Source: Paratinospora sagittata | Taxonomy: Eukaryota; Streptophyta; Magnoliopsida; Ranunculales; Menispermaceae | Length of the DNA stretch: 64,000 nt | Reading direction: 5' to 3' | NCBI GenBank assembly: GCA_035771175.1 | Contig: CM069596.1 | Span: 10,094,001 to 10,158,000 of the forward strand | In this document: positions 23,151 through 34,855 of the stretch, piece after piece | Position numbering within the stretch: position 1 is the first letter of the stretch | Layout: the number at the start of each line of letters is the position of its first letter | Notes under the pieces: generated by a model | What the model saw: the letters and a program-made list of their open reading frames with translations, nothing else | Told to the model about the DNA's origin: nothing | The model's database searches: none | Made by a program: the position numbers and the translations under genes

Positions 23151-23811
23151 ACAATCAATACATACGGCCATTGTCGTGGCTAACATGATTTTTAAGGCAA
23201 ATTCCATTGTTTACGCCTTCAAATTAGCGTTATTACTATTTTAAGAAAGTTTTGCTTTAAGTATAACACGAGGTAGGAGAGTCCGATTGTAATTTCGTTT
23301 ATTGCTACATGATATGCATTGCGATATCTTTCTTTTTAGATTGTTTTTAATGCTCCCTATTAATAGCAAAAAATACTATTTTTAGTATTTGAGTTTGTTT
23401 AGAAGTCTAGTTAATGTTATTTCCATATTTGAGTCTATTTAGGAATTGTGCGTGTTTTGTCTTTAAAAAAGGGTCCTTGTATGAGTTATTGGCAGATTGA
23501 ATAATATTGAGTTTTAGACTTTTTGACTTCTTTTCTTCACCTCTTTTCTCGGTATTCAGGTGAATCAACGAGTGTAGAAATGACTAGTTGGTTTTTCTAT
23601 TCATGCCCTGCATCAGTATTTGTGTCATGTTTTTGCCAAACTTGAGCAATCGTGTCAAAAGCCCTCAGAGTTTTGATAAATTGAGCACACCATGAGCTCC
23701 TCCAATCTTTTGCATTATAAGTAGTGTAGATAATTAGTACTTAAAGATGCACATGTACTGGACATCAAGTGAACAAATTTGACAAGTTGGATGAAATTTG
23801 ACTTTTGATGT
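23151..23811. other. Spacer without recognisable gene
   Basis: AT-rich. It contains the text CCTCTTTTCTCGGTATTCAG, which could be a U5/leader piece of an old LTR element. No coding frame of note. Confidence 0.35.
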
Positions 23812-25740
23812 AACAACCCTCATTTTCATGAAACCGGATACCCAAATCGATGTAAGACATTGACCTTAGTGTGAATCATGGAATGGTGTTTTGTATGTGT
23901 GGATAAGTGTCTTTGATGTATATTAAGTTTTTGTGTATGCATGTACGACTATAAGTAACTATAACGTACTTTTACGCGTATAAAAGTTGACAGGTGGGTT
24001 AACTCAAAATTGGCACGTTAAAAATGTTTAATTATGCCACAAATGACTAGAAATTAGTTGGAAGTGTTAATTAACACTCCCTAAGTTGTAGAAACATTAA
24101 ATCTAAGATTCCTATGTGTTGGATCATAGTTTTGGTGCCGGTATGGTTGTCGGAAGCCAAATTTGACACTAGCGACATTTGAGACCATAAAATAGTAAAG
24201 GAATCAATTCCGGACGTTTCGATATCAAAATCATGATTGGTGGATATCAATTACTATTTTTAGTAATTGGTTGAATGGTTCTGGTGAACACATTAGAATT
24301 TGAAATTAGTGAAATAATAGAGGAAAGGTTTTAAATTGTTATCTTTCATTGTAAAATAATATTCGAAATGTTTTGAAGGAGTATTTGGAGATTTTCACAT
24401 GTGAATGAGACCAAATAGAGTTAGTTAAGTATTTTTGGGCTTGTCCATGTACATGGTGTGCTATATGGAATATAACTTAATGAATTATATATGGAATATA
24501 ACTTAATGAATTATGAATAAATGAATTATGCAGGTGATATTAGAAGGTTGCATTACACCTGGTTGAGAGTGTGGAGTTTAGCTTCTGGTGGTTGTTGTTG
24601 TGAGTAGAATTTTGGTTATACTATTATTTATGCCATCCTATTATATTGAATGTTTGTTCATGTATGCTTGTGAAAATGGCATGGCGTGATTTAAAAGGAA
24701 ACAAAACCCCTTAATTCATGTGAGTTAATACTAAACATGAATTAAACGAGGTGTTTTATAAATCTTAAGTTAGTCATATGGAGGGGCTATTATTTGCTAT
24801 TTAGCAAAGTCACATAATCAATATTGGGTTTATTCTCTGAAAGGTGCGGAGGTAGACTTTTAACAATGTCATGGAAACTCACGTTGGGGTATTGGGTGAA
24901 CTCCATATTTATGACCACTGATGGTAGTTATTCTAGTTAATAAATTAAAATGTGACACAAGGTTGAGTTTGAGGTTGAAAGGTGTTCCCATGGGTTATAT
25001 GTTTAATGTAAACTTTGGTACACTCCTCACATCATTGGAATAAAGGCGAATAAGGTGTTGTTTTAAGTTGCATTGCTTATATGATAACTTGAATTTGCTA
25101 TATATATATTAATATGCATTGTTTATTTCATATCAAGGAGCATGCATGCATACATGGGATGTTGGGTGTATAAATGATGATATAATTAAATTCTATTCAC
25201 TAGGCATCATGTTTTACATTTTTAGGTCCTTCAGGAGTGGACAAAGGCTAAGGTGTGGCCTATCAGTAAGAACTGAAGCCTTGCCAGAAGATTCCATTTG
25301 GATGTAGGTGACTGATACAGAATGTATATATTTATTTTGTTACTTTGTATTATACAAATATATATATATCAACCCACACTTATAATATAAATAGATATAT
25401 GTTCTTGGTATGTAGTTCGTGTAAGGTAGAGGTATTACCTGACATGGATGGTTATGACAGGTGTTTATTACTTTGTGGTATAAATGGAATTATGATAGAG
25501 TATGGATGATGTTGATTTTGAATTGAATATTGGTGGATAATGATATTGTTTATCAGGTTGAGGACGTGATAGATGGTCTATTTACAGGAATACTCTTAAC
25601 AGGGATCTAATGGTCTTATGGTAGATAGGATAGTTAGATTCATGTGCCAGTCAAGACACTCCTAGTGGGGCAAAGGAAGGGGGTCCAGACATTTAAGTCC
25701 AACTTAAAGATGATGGCTTGGACCGGCTGATTTGGGCCAT
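23812..25740 (+). repeat. LTR-like unit 4 (TGTAACAACCCTC...)
   Basis: Starts at TGTAACAACCCTCATTTTCA and parallels unit 3 in block order, ending near the GTCAAGACACTCC block. It has an internal short duplication (TATATGGAATATAACTTAATG twice at about 24463-24510). Non-coding. Confidence 0.4.
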
Positions 25741-25769
25741 TGCATTAGATTGCAACTTGCAAGATTAAC

Positions 25770-26308
25770 GCCACAATGGTAAATGCTTCCTTTCTTTCAA
25801 GTAAAACTCATAATCATACCTCACACTTTCAGTCGAGCATAATCATACATTCATAGTTGAATCAGTGTGAGGTTCATTATTTGCTCTGTAAGTATTTTTT
25901 TGATTCTTGGTAAGAGAATCAAGCTCTCAAACTTCTGTTTGATTTATACTAGTGATTGTGTATGTCACTAAGGTTGGGCTTGTGTTGCTCAAGTGGTTAA
26001 AGGTTGTTCTCAAGCCCCTGAAATGGAGAAAAGGTGTAACGACTTGATCCTCACTCATAAGAGGATTCGATAGTGGAGTTTGAACAAAATCCTTATCGGG
26101 AAGATTAGGTAGTGGAGGTAGGCAGGAGCTGAACCACTCTAAATTTGTGTGCACTTTACTATTTTACTGCTCTTTACTGTCTCTGCCTATTAACTGCCAT
26201 TACTTTGTTTGAACTGTAAATTTGATTTTATTAAAAATTAAAACCTTCATCGTTGTCCAATTCACCCCCCCCCCCCACCCCCACCTCTTGGACATTCCTG
26301 GGCCAACA
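25770..26308 (+). repeat. 3' part of a SIRE-like copia LTR
   Basis: The segment with GATTAGGTAGTGGA, GAACCACT and CCAATTCACCCCCC followed by CTCTTGGACA and a terminal GGCCAACA matches the tail layout of the two solo LTRs in the MADS intron (ends at 39034 and 48762). A run of 12 C lies at about 26266. The 5' part was not identified. Confidence 0.5.
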
Positions 26309-26439
26309 CCGAGTCCCATCCATGGAGGTACCCAAAGCTTTGCCCTCAACATACGTGTTGTGGAGGTATTCTCTGGATGTGAGTGGTGACACGAGGGGAA
26401 TATGCTTATGATAAGTTGGTTTTTGATTGTTTAATTGCA

Positions 26440-27720
26440 TACTATTAATGGTAAAATTTGTACGTATTTAGATGGTTCTATGAGTCATTTACTTGGTGCC
26501 TTATTTTGTAGAGTTGAAAAAAAGAGTGAAGTTTTAAAGTAGTGAAGAAATTCGAGTGAGAAGCAATGATTGGAGGGTGCAACCTAGAGAAATGGAGGTT
26601 GGGGCGTTGGTGCATGAAGAGAGTAAGTGGTTGGGCATCGCAGCCCTAGGAATGGAAGCGAGTGGCGCTAGGGAAGTCGTGGTATAAATGGACACTTTCC
26701 AATTTGGGACAAAATTCGTTCTTTCTTTCGGTCCATCTATAAATAGGACTTGTGGGGGTCTAGATGAGGATATATATATAGAGAGAGAGGAAGCAATTAA
26801 ACGAGACGAAGGAGAAAGTGTTGAAGAGTTGCGAAGAAGACGAATTAGAGATTGGGTGGATTCGTTGCTCGTTTTTATTCTCATCTCTTTCTACTCTTAT
26901 ATTTGATTTCTTTTCTCTCAATGATGTTGAACTTTATGGAGTTGGAGTTTTTATTGTTAGTTATGGGCTAAATTTATTTTCTAAGATTCTAATTGGAACA
27001 CAACATGTAATTTGGATCTCATATATCCATTTTTAATTTTTATTAGTTAATATTGAATTGTATGTTCTAATTTGTGTTTAATGTTTCTTATTGACTGACC
27101 ATTAATTATATTGATTTGGTAAACCCTAATGAATTGGAAAAGGAATTTTGTGTTTAGCAATGATTAGAGTGACGCGTGATCAATGTGCGGATGCTGTGAG
27201 ATCGTGTAAAATAGGATTATACTTGCATGACATATGTAGCCCTTAAGAGAGCATGAACTTGATGAATTTGTCATAATCTTATTCTCATATGAATATAGTG
27301 AATTAGTTCATGAGAAGGATATTTCTATTTGACCATCGAGAGAGGGTTATAAATAATTTAGGATTCTTGGTTAACAATTCAATTTAATTAATTATTTGAA
27401 AAAAGGGTAAATAAATTCAAGTGAAGTGTTGAGGGAAAATTGTAATCCTAGATCTTGTTTGATTAATTTTTTGATTTAACAATGTGTTTGATTTTATTTT
27501 AAGGTTTAGTTTATTTTATATTCTTTTTAGCACTATTTCTAGTATTTGTTTAGATAAGATCAAATTGAGATAATTATAATATTTAGCAAAATCAGTAACA
27601 AATCTCTATGGAAACAACATTCTACTTTTCACTTTATTACCTAGTATTGTGCACTTGCAATATGTCCACAACAGCTTGCCTAAGTATGGGCTCAACCTAT
27701 CTTCATACCCATTTGTATAA
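26440..27720 (+). repeat. Probable Tat/Athila-type LTR remnant
   Basis: Non-coding. It has a TATA-like TATAAATAGGA at about 26738, a T-rich leader-like stretch, and near 27600 the phrase TCTATGGAAACAACATTC followed by GTGCACTTGCAATA, which resembles the CTCTGTGGGAT...TGCACTTGC end of Athila/Ogre-like LTRs. Ends are unfixed. Confidence 0.35.
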
Positions 27721-28079
27721 CCGCAAAAAAAAAAGGAGAAAACTATGTAAAGAAAAAGTTAGGAAAAATTACCAACATACTTCAATGTGTTAGCAATTTA
27801 CTGATATTAGTTATGACTCAAGTGGAATACTAGGAGTCTTAGAGGATTATGTCTATTTGATAGTGAGTCATTGTTTCACCTAGCTAGATAGCTATCCAAT
27901 AGAACTTGCGTTGAAAAAATAGGTACCAAACATGATTTTTCATCATTTGAGCCAAAAATTTAAATGAGCCCCACATGTAATTTTGGGTGGGACCAAGTTA
28001 AATATTAATATCTAATATGTGGAGATTAAAAATAAATAATTATTTAGCTATATCCATTTTTATATAAATGAGAAATTGA

Positions 28080-28880
28080 GTCTAAAGTAGCCTACTTGAT
28101 AAGTGTAAAGTGGTGAAAATTGATAAACAAAGTTTAGTCCCACACAAGAAAGTTAGAAAACTAAGTGTTTACTTATAAGTGTAGCTAAAAGCCTTCACTT
28201 GAATGCGAGGGCGATTGGGCGCACAACACTTTCGCGAGGAGATGGGAAGCTCTTCATTTTCGATAATTGTGGAAGATCGGAGGGGTGAGATGCGCCCTTG
28301 GGAGATTGCCAGATGCGATGATCGTGGTTGATCTGAGGGAACCGTCCAAGTTCAATGTACGCAAACCAAAGCCTTAGGATTGTAACTGCGCCGATCATGC
28401 ACGATCCACGGCTTGGGATCAGTTGCGTCGATCGCGCCTACATGTATAGGGGTCAATCCATTAGCGTGCGATCGCAACCGTCAGATCACATCTAATTGTG
28501 ATTGGCTTGATCCGACGATGCACAAAAAGACACCAGGTACAACCACGAAAAGTCTATAAATAGGGCCCTCCAGAACTCAGAAAAATCATCCAAAAATTTT
28601 TAAAATATCAAAATTTTCTCCTCTTTCTTTCTTCTCTATTTTAGCATTATTTTGTGAGAGATTACAAGCATTATTGGTTTAGAATATTCTTGTGATTCGA
28701 AGTGCTACTATCATAAGAAGGAGATCGTTGTATCCTGAGAGACAATTGTCATACACTGTGAGCACCAGTGCGAGACAAAATTGTCTTAAGGACATAGAGT
28801 TATACTCTAGACTTGATATACTGTTGTTATACCATTACTCTACTGAAATAGTGATTGATCTAGTTTAGCTAGACAAAATC
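28080..28880 (+). repeat. Copia-like LTR and leader remnant
   Basis: TTAGTCCCACACAAGAAAGT and AGAAAACTAAG near the left, a good TATA box (CTATAAATAGGGCCC, about 28553) and a TTGTCTTAAGGACA-type leader precede the copia gag at 28900, which suggests one decayed element. No matching 3' LTR was found. Confidence 0.4.
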
Positions 28881-28899
28881 CTGTCCCAAGAACCTTTGA

Positions 28900-29700
28900 A
28901 TAGTGAACTGGAGACAGTTTGTTGCTCTAGAAAAGAGGTTTTTAAGCGAGACCATTGCGACTCCACTACTCAGCCTGGGGACTAGTCTAGTTGATTACAT
29001 CGAAAGCTATTTACTCTATGAAGCCTGCTACCATCTAGACAACAATTTTTCAATGGAGATAGATTCTACACCTACTCCAACTACTGCTTGAGACCTAAGA
29101 AGTCAGAGAAGTTCAATGGCAATGACTTCAAAAGGTGGCAACAGAAGATGTTGTTTTACCTGACCGCCCTCAACTTGGTCAAGGTACTGAATGAAGAAGA
29201 ACCTGAACTAAGAGACGATGAGACTAACAAACATGTGATTGCTACAATTCAAGCTTGAAGACATTTAAACAAAAATTACACTATGAATGGACTTGATAAT
29301 ACAATATATAATGTTTATATTACAGTCCGTACTGCCAAAGAGTTGTGGAATTCCTTGGACAAAAAGTAAAAGACTGAACATGCTGGCCATAAGAAATTTG
29401 TGGCTAGTAGGTTTCTTAATTACAAGATGGTGGACTACAAGACCGTGTTGGATCAAGTTCAAAAGTTGCAGATCATTCTCCATGAAATTCACGCAGAGAG
29501 AATGTCTTTGAGTGAATCTTTTTAAGTGGCTGCAATTATTGAGAAGTTGTCACCTTCTTGGAAAGATTTCAAGAACTATCTCAAACACAAGCGTAAGGAG
29601 ATAGGTCTTGAAGACCTTATTGTCAGACTGTGAATTGAAGACGACAATAATAATCATGACAAGATGACTGGAGGCCAATCCACAGAGCCTAAACTAATCT
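28900..29700 (+). pseudogene. Decayed Ty1/copia gag (UBN2-type)
   Basis: Conceptual translation with stops gives EKFNGNDFKRWQQKM, then FVASRFLNYKMVD, LQIILHEIHAERMSLSESF, IEKLSPSWKDFKNYLKHK and IGLEDLIVRL. This order (KFxGxxFxxW, KxxLxxLxxL, LPPSWxxF-like) is that of copia gag with a UBN2 domain. At least four in-frame stops occur, and a frameshift lies near 29095. No protease, integrase or RT follows, so the element was truncated after gag. Confidence 0.75.
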
Positions 29701-29853
29701 TGTGGAGGGAAAGCCACACATGAGCAACAAGAAGCACAAGCACACTGGTGATGGTCCGACCCAACAAAAAGGCAAATAACATATATGCGGACAAAAATTA
29801 TCATCCCTCGCAAGAAACAGAAGAGTTGATCATACATGATATGTAAATGTGGA

Positions 29854-29993
29854 TCTTTTTCCATAGTGAATCACCTAGGCCCTTAAGTGTTTAATGGAAT
29901 AATATCCATACTAGTTTATGAATCCTTTTCCATAGTAGATGACCTAGGCCCTTAAGTGTTTAGTGGGATAAGATTAATACTAGTTTATGAAAT
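29854..29993. repeat. Two-copy ~69-bp direct repeat
   Basis: 29854-29923 and 29924-29993 share TTTTCCATAGT, CACCTAGGCCCTTAAGTGTT and ATACTAGTTTATGAA at matching positions with about 85-90% identity. Confidence 0.85.
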
Positions 29994-31004
29994 CCACCAA
30001 CATTGATGTCCAAGTGGAATTATTTGCAACTACACAAAGCAACCAACCAAAGTCATCTAATTTGCCCTTATCATTATTACAAGATCATAACTAGTCTCTA
30101 GTTATAGTATAAAGATCTGAGGTTTCCTGCCCACGTATGTAAGAAGCATTTGCTTCTACAGAAATGTAAATCTAGACTCGGGGCATTTAATTATATCAGA
30201 AATGATGAAAAGTAAAAATGAATGCCTAAGGGTTTTTAGAACGAGTCAAGCATAAAGTTAACATCTTTTGTGTATCTGTGATGGACAAAGGAGTACCAAC
30301 AAAAGTGAAAGAAAGAGGAGCAATGAGTAAGGAAAATATTAAAGAGAAAAGGTGCAAATGATATGATAACTACTATATGATTTCCCACATGAAAGAAACA
30401 TATCAATTAATTTATAAAATCTTCAAATATTCCCTTAATCAATAGGACCTCCATGCACGTGGACTTCATCATATATAATCCATTTGAAAAGTAAGACTAT
30501 AGTTTTTGCTATAGTTGAGATCTTCTAAAGAATCTACTTTCAATCTGTAAAAGCCCTCATACCTTTGGTGCTTCTCACAACATTAAATATGACAAATCAT
30601 CTTCTTTTGTACCTTTATGTCTATCAACATCATCTACATATGTACCTTTAATTTCTAGAAAAAAATAAAATCATCTGTACCTGGTTGTTGTGATTGCAAG
30701 TGGCACCACCTTTTCATCATGAAGTGTTGATCAAGTTAATCATCATACCTCATCTATCTCTTCCTAATGTATACGACATTTTCCCACTTAAATTTAACCT
30801 AAATTATCACACATCGAGATGCAGACATGGTGTTCATGTTGGTAGTCAATTTGTTGTCTTTCCTACTAGTGTCCATTAGGTTGTTTGATGTGTTCTTCAA
30901 TATCTTCCAAGTTACTACACGTTTGAGTCTTCTAGCTATTTGCATCCACCTTTGAGAACAACTCACTAATGTAATCAGTTGTAATTGTATGCACGTGATG
31001 TTTG
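29994..31004. other. Non-coding stretch, nothing recognised
   Basis: AT-rich with short random frames only. No splice-bounded exon or repeat structure was visible. Confidence 0.4.
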
Positions 31005-31200
31005 TTAGATAGACAAATCTAGGAGCTTCTAGAAGCTTAAGTTAATTACAAACTTTGTTACAGTTAGTTAATTTTCTTGATGTAATAACAGAGTATAGAG
31101 TTGTTCGGAGAAGATATAAATACAAGAGTTCAGACTCAAGTTCTCTTGAGCTGAGATTCATTTTCTCATACCACCTCATTTTTGGTGCTTCTTACATACT
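31005..31200 (+). repeat. Possible copia LTR fragment
   Basis: Text from TGTTAGATAGACAAATC through a TATA-like GATATAAATACAAGAG to TTCTCATACCA looks like a short copia LTR (TGTTAG start, TATA box, A-rich leader). No partner LTR or TSD was found. Confidence 0.35.
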
Positions 31201-32351
31201 CTAATGCTACATAGGCTAGTACCTTATAAATTACAAGTCCACAAGGGGTTTTAAGCATTTTCCTAAGTGAGTCACTTACTTCCTAAAAAAGCAAGAAGCA
31301 AACTATTGATTTCAAGTCTTCTACAGAAACTGATGAGTATATTGTGCAAGGCATCTACCATTAAAAGATAGCATGGTTGTGTTATCTATCGTTAGAAAGC
31401 TAAGCACATTGAGATAGTTTTTCATTACTCAACATCATCTCTAGACTATGACTATTGATTGGTCATTTGTGACCTTGCAAGTGATAGACTTCTTAACAAA
31501 TTCACACCTTATTTACATCTTTATATTTTTTAGTTCACCAACTATATCTCGATGCTTTTTGCAATTGCAACATGAGTTTAAGGAGTATATATTATTGTGT
31601 TAGCTCTTAGGAAGGGCTAATCTAAATTTTTTGTTGTATGATATATAAGCTTTCATTATTTTTTTGTTTTTATTCTTTAATTACATAGAAAATCAAACTA
31701 CAGTACTCTTCTTATTTCTCTCTCTATTATTGCATTATTCACATCATCAATCTTCCGTAAATTATATTTCTGTGCATGATTCAAGAAAGATCAATGGTGT
31801 TTCAAATTATGTCATGTTAGGATTACTCTAACAAGGAAACAAATGAAGTGATAGAAAAATGTATAAGAACTCAAAAACATATATTTAGATACACATTGCA
31901 TCAAAGGGAAACGTACAGAATAACAATTAAAGAAAAAAGGATACTAAAAAGCTAAGGTTAATATTTGAAAAAGTAATTTACAAAAACCAAAGAGCAAATA
32001 AGTTACCACGAAATAAGGCTTTAAAAACCCATTAATTGGGTATGATTTTATAGTGTCTAAAACGAGGTTTCTAGCAAACAAATTAAAGTTAATCAGCTAA
32101 GTTTTAGAATAGATCAAGATTACTGGTATATATCATATATGTGCCATGAGCAAATCTACAGATTGGGTATAATTCAGTGGATTTATTCCAATGTATGACA
32201 CAACCTGTAGTAAGTGTCTCGCCCGGTTATATATTTATTCACATACCTTCAGATATATACCATTTATGGCTAAATATCAATTGATAGTTTTAGCAAGGGA
32301 TGCTTTGAATTTCTTTTGATTTGGAAGGAGTACCCATTGCTATACCACCAA
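31201..32351. other. 3' flank of the MADS-box gene
   Basis: Contains the 3' UTR of the MADS gene (directly left of the stop codon at 32352-32354) and downstream non-coding DNA. I cannot place the poly(A) site. Confidence 0.5.
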
Positions 32352-32489
32352 TCAACCTTGCAAAGGGGATTCATAGTGGCCTCCTAATTCTGGTCTCCCA
32401 ATGACCAAATCTGTATTTACTTCTGAATTTCTAATGGCTTTATATGATGCAATTGCTCTCTGTTGTTCAGTTGATTGTTGAACTGCACA
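32352..32489 (-). CDS. MADS-box gene exon 7 (C-terminal domain and stop)
   Basis: 138 bp including TGA (32354-32352), acceptor TTCATTTCAG. Encodes 45 residues from CAVQQSTEQQ to ESPLQG, with NTDLVIGRPE in the middle. The first 20 residues are Gln-rich. SOC1-like proteins carry EVETxLFIGLP here; this one has Asn for Glu and Arg for Leu. An alternative acceptor GCAG seven bases downstream would break the frame. Confidence 0.9.
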   Translation of the reverse strand, partial: CAVQQSTEQQRAIASYKAIRNSEVNTDLVIGRPELGGHYESPLQG

Positions 32490-32885
32490 CTGAAATGAAA
32501 CATACACAAGTATCTAGTATTAAGCAATATTGTTGATTCATGCTATGCGGTTTTGAATTCATTCATAAGTCTGTGTCAATGGCTACTATATATATCTAAC
32601 TATTGAAAGTATATATTTGAACGATAGATGACTCTCGATCATGGGTGTATTCATATGGAGAAAAATGAACCAGATAAGATGATTGGGACCATTTAACCAA
32701 ATCGATCAACTCAAGTTTCAAGTTTAGAAGCTATCTTGGTTGCAAATCAATGGAGTAGTTTAGAACTATGAGAAGAAGAATTAAACATGAACTTTCAAGC
32801 CACTCTAATTAAGAAAGGAAACTCAAATAAAATAAAATAAAATAAAATAAAATAATAATGGAAAAAGGCTCAAAGCGATTTTTAC

Positions 32886-32927
32886 CTTGCCAGTCAACAT
32901 TTGTTGCTCTTCCCTTAGGATTCTCTC
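32886..32927 (-). CDS. MADS-box gene exon 6 (K domain end)
   Basis: 42 bp, acceptor AAAATTCAG, donor GTAAAA. Encodes ERILREEQQMLTGK, the second standard 14-codon exon. The intron that follows (32490-32885) contains an (AAAAT)n run at about 32823-32855. Confidence 0.95.
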
Positions 32928-33030
32928 CTGAATTTTGTAGAAAAGCAGTTAGCATTCTAAGATGCTAATGCAATAGTTATGTGCATCTTAGGAATTGTAT
33001 AATTCAAAGTTCTACGCAATAGATTATTAC

Positions 33031-33072
33031 ATTTTTCTTCAGGTCCTCAATCTGCTCCATGACTAGTTCATT
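33031..33072 (-). CDS. MADS-box gene exon 5 (K domain)
   Basis: 42 bp, acceptor TTGATGTCAG, donor GTAATA. Encodes NELVMEQIEDLKKN, the usual 14-codon K-domain exon. Confidence 0.95.
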
Positions 33073-33173
33073 CTGACATCAAAAGTATAGTAAATTGTCA
33101 CTTACAAGGACAAGTATGGTACAAATATATACTGACTAAAATGTCACGATTTCTACCATTAATTCATGATTAC

Positions 33174-33273
33174 CTTTCTTTGCCCTATACTGATTAAGCT
33201 TTGTCCTAGCTGCTTCTCAAGCTGTTGTAATTCTTCTATGGAACAAGAACTCAATCCTCGTCCTAAGAGCCTC
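33174..33273 (-). CDS. MADS-box gene exon 4 (K domain core)
   Basis: 100 bp, acceptor GCTCTCAG, donor GTAATC. Encodes RLLGRGLSSCSIEELQQLEK then QLGQSLISIGQRK. The LLGxGL(x)SCSxEELQQxExQL signature is diagnostic for the MIKC K domain (amphipathic helices for dimer and tetramer formation). Confidence 0.96.
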
Positions 33274-33358
33274 CTGAGAGCATGTTCAAAGTATATGGAA
33301 CCACCCAAATAAGGATTGAGTAATCAATAAGATTTGGAAAAAAGGTTAATTTAAGCAC

Positions 33359-33420
33359 CGCTTGGTGACGTCAAGAATTTCTGTCTCCTTTTCAAGCTTC
33401 TTTGTCTCCTGTTTCAAGAT
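33359..33420 (-). CDS. MADS-box gene exon 3 (K domain start)
   Basis: 62 bp, acceptor ATGTTGCAG, donor GTGCTT. Encodes ILKQETKKLEKETEILDVTK plus two bases of an Arg codon. It matches the family's standard 62-bp exon, whose protein text is typically LKxExxxxxKKIExLExSKR. Confidence 0.93.
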
Positions 33421-34855
33421 CTGCAACATGTAAAAAAATTATAATGATAATTACGAAAGAAATATTTTATTTAACTGGGGCTATGTTCTAGAGTAGAACT
33501 TATTATTAGTTACATGTCTCAAGGAAAACTAATTATAAAAATGTCAAATTTCAATCTAACATATGACGAATCAATTTGGAACACACGTGCATAGGCAATT
33601 GATGAAATAAAAAAAAAATACAATAAAGTAAAATCATATAACTCTGCTTGATAGAAACTTACACATTACTCTAAGAGAAACCTTATCGTAATTTCCTCTT
33701 CTAGAAGGACCTGAAGACATACATGTATTTCAATAACCTTTTAAGAATTTTTTCTTCTATTCTTTTTTTTTTTTTTTTTTTTTTCAACTACTATAGGTGA
33801 TAGGAGACTTCTTGTAAGCCTCACTCTTTTAAGATTCAAATGTTTTAATGATGTTCGAAGACAAACTCAATTAAAGGTCAAAAGAACTATTGAAATTAAT
33901 TATCAGTATCCACTTATTTTGTTGCTTCAGAAACTAATAATTTTCCCCCAGCTAAGATTGATTGATCTATATTGGCTCACATTACTCCTAAAACTTCAAT
34001 GTTTGTCTTAAGTTTGGAGAGGCATGTGCATAAACCAAATTGTTGACCTTGTTTTTCCACTTAGAATTCTCTAAAGTATTTTGATATTAACAAACAATAT
34101 AAGTATTTGTGTTAAAATTGAGTATGTGTCAGCACCAAAAATCAAGGTTAAGGCCAATACGAGATTCAAGTAAGTTCAAGTCAGATCAAGCGGATCAAAT
34201 AAAGACTAAATCAAAGCTTGGATGTGTCAAATAAAGACCATGTTGCTTCATGGTCTCAGACTTAGGTTCTAAGCCCATTTGCACAAATATTGCTCAAGTT
34301 TTCTTTAAAATTCATGCATACATTAAATTTTCTTTTGAAATAATTTTCAAGCATTCAAACATGTTTTGTATATGTTTTTAAACTATTTCAAACTTGTTCG
34401 AATCATTTATGCATTAGTTTTGTCAAAATCACTCGTCTACTTGTTATTTTAAAAACTCATTTTCTTAAGCTTTTGAAATTCAAATTGTTTTCCAACCTAG
34501 ACTTCAAATCCTTGTTTGCAATGTTTCCAAATGGTTTTAATCATCAAAATCAATGTATTTTTAGCATATTTTGATGCCCAAATAAGTCTATAAAGTTAGA
34601 ATTTTGAGACATCAGGTTTTATACAAAAACTGTCAGACTGGCTCAAACTAGTTGACTAATCGAGTCAACTGGCTTATTCACCTGGATTGAGACCAATCGA
34701 CTGGATTGCATCCAATCAATAGTATGACATCCAGTCGATTGGATTGAGCTGGAACACGTTCCTTTTTTCAGGAACGCACTCCCAACTTTTTGTGTCTAAC
34801 GACTAGAACTTGTCTCTAACCCATAAATACACCTTATCTAGCCATTTTTTTTTTT

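Noticed and set aside
26534..26884. 116-residue minus-strand frame
   Set aside because: Low-complexity Ser/Leu text within an LTR-like region and no homology recognised.
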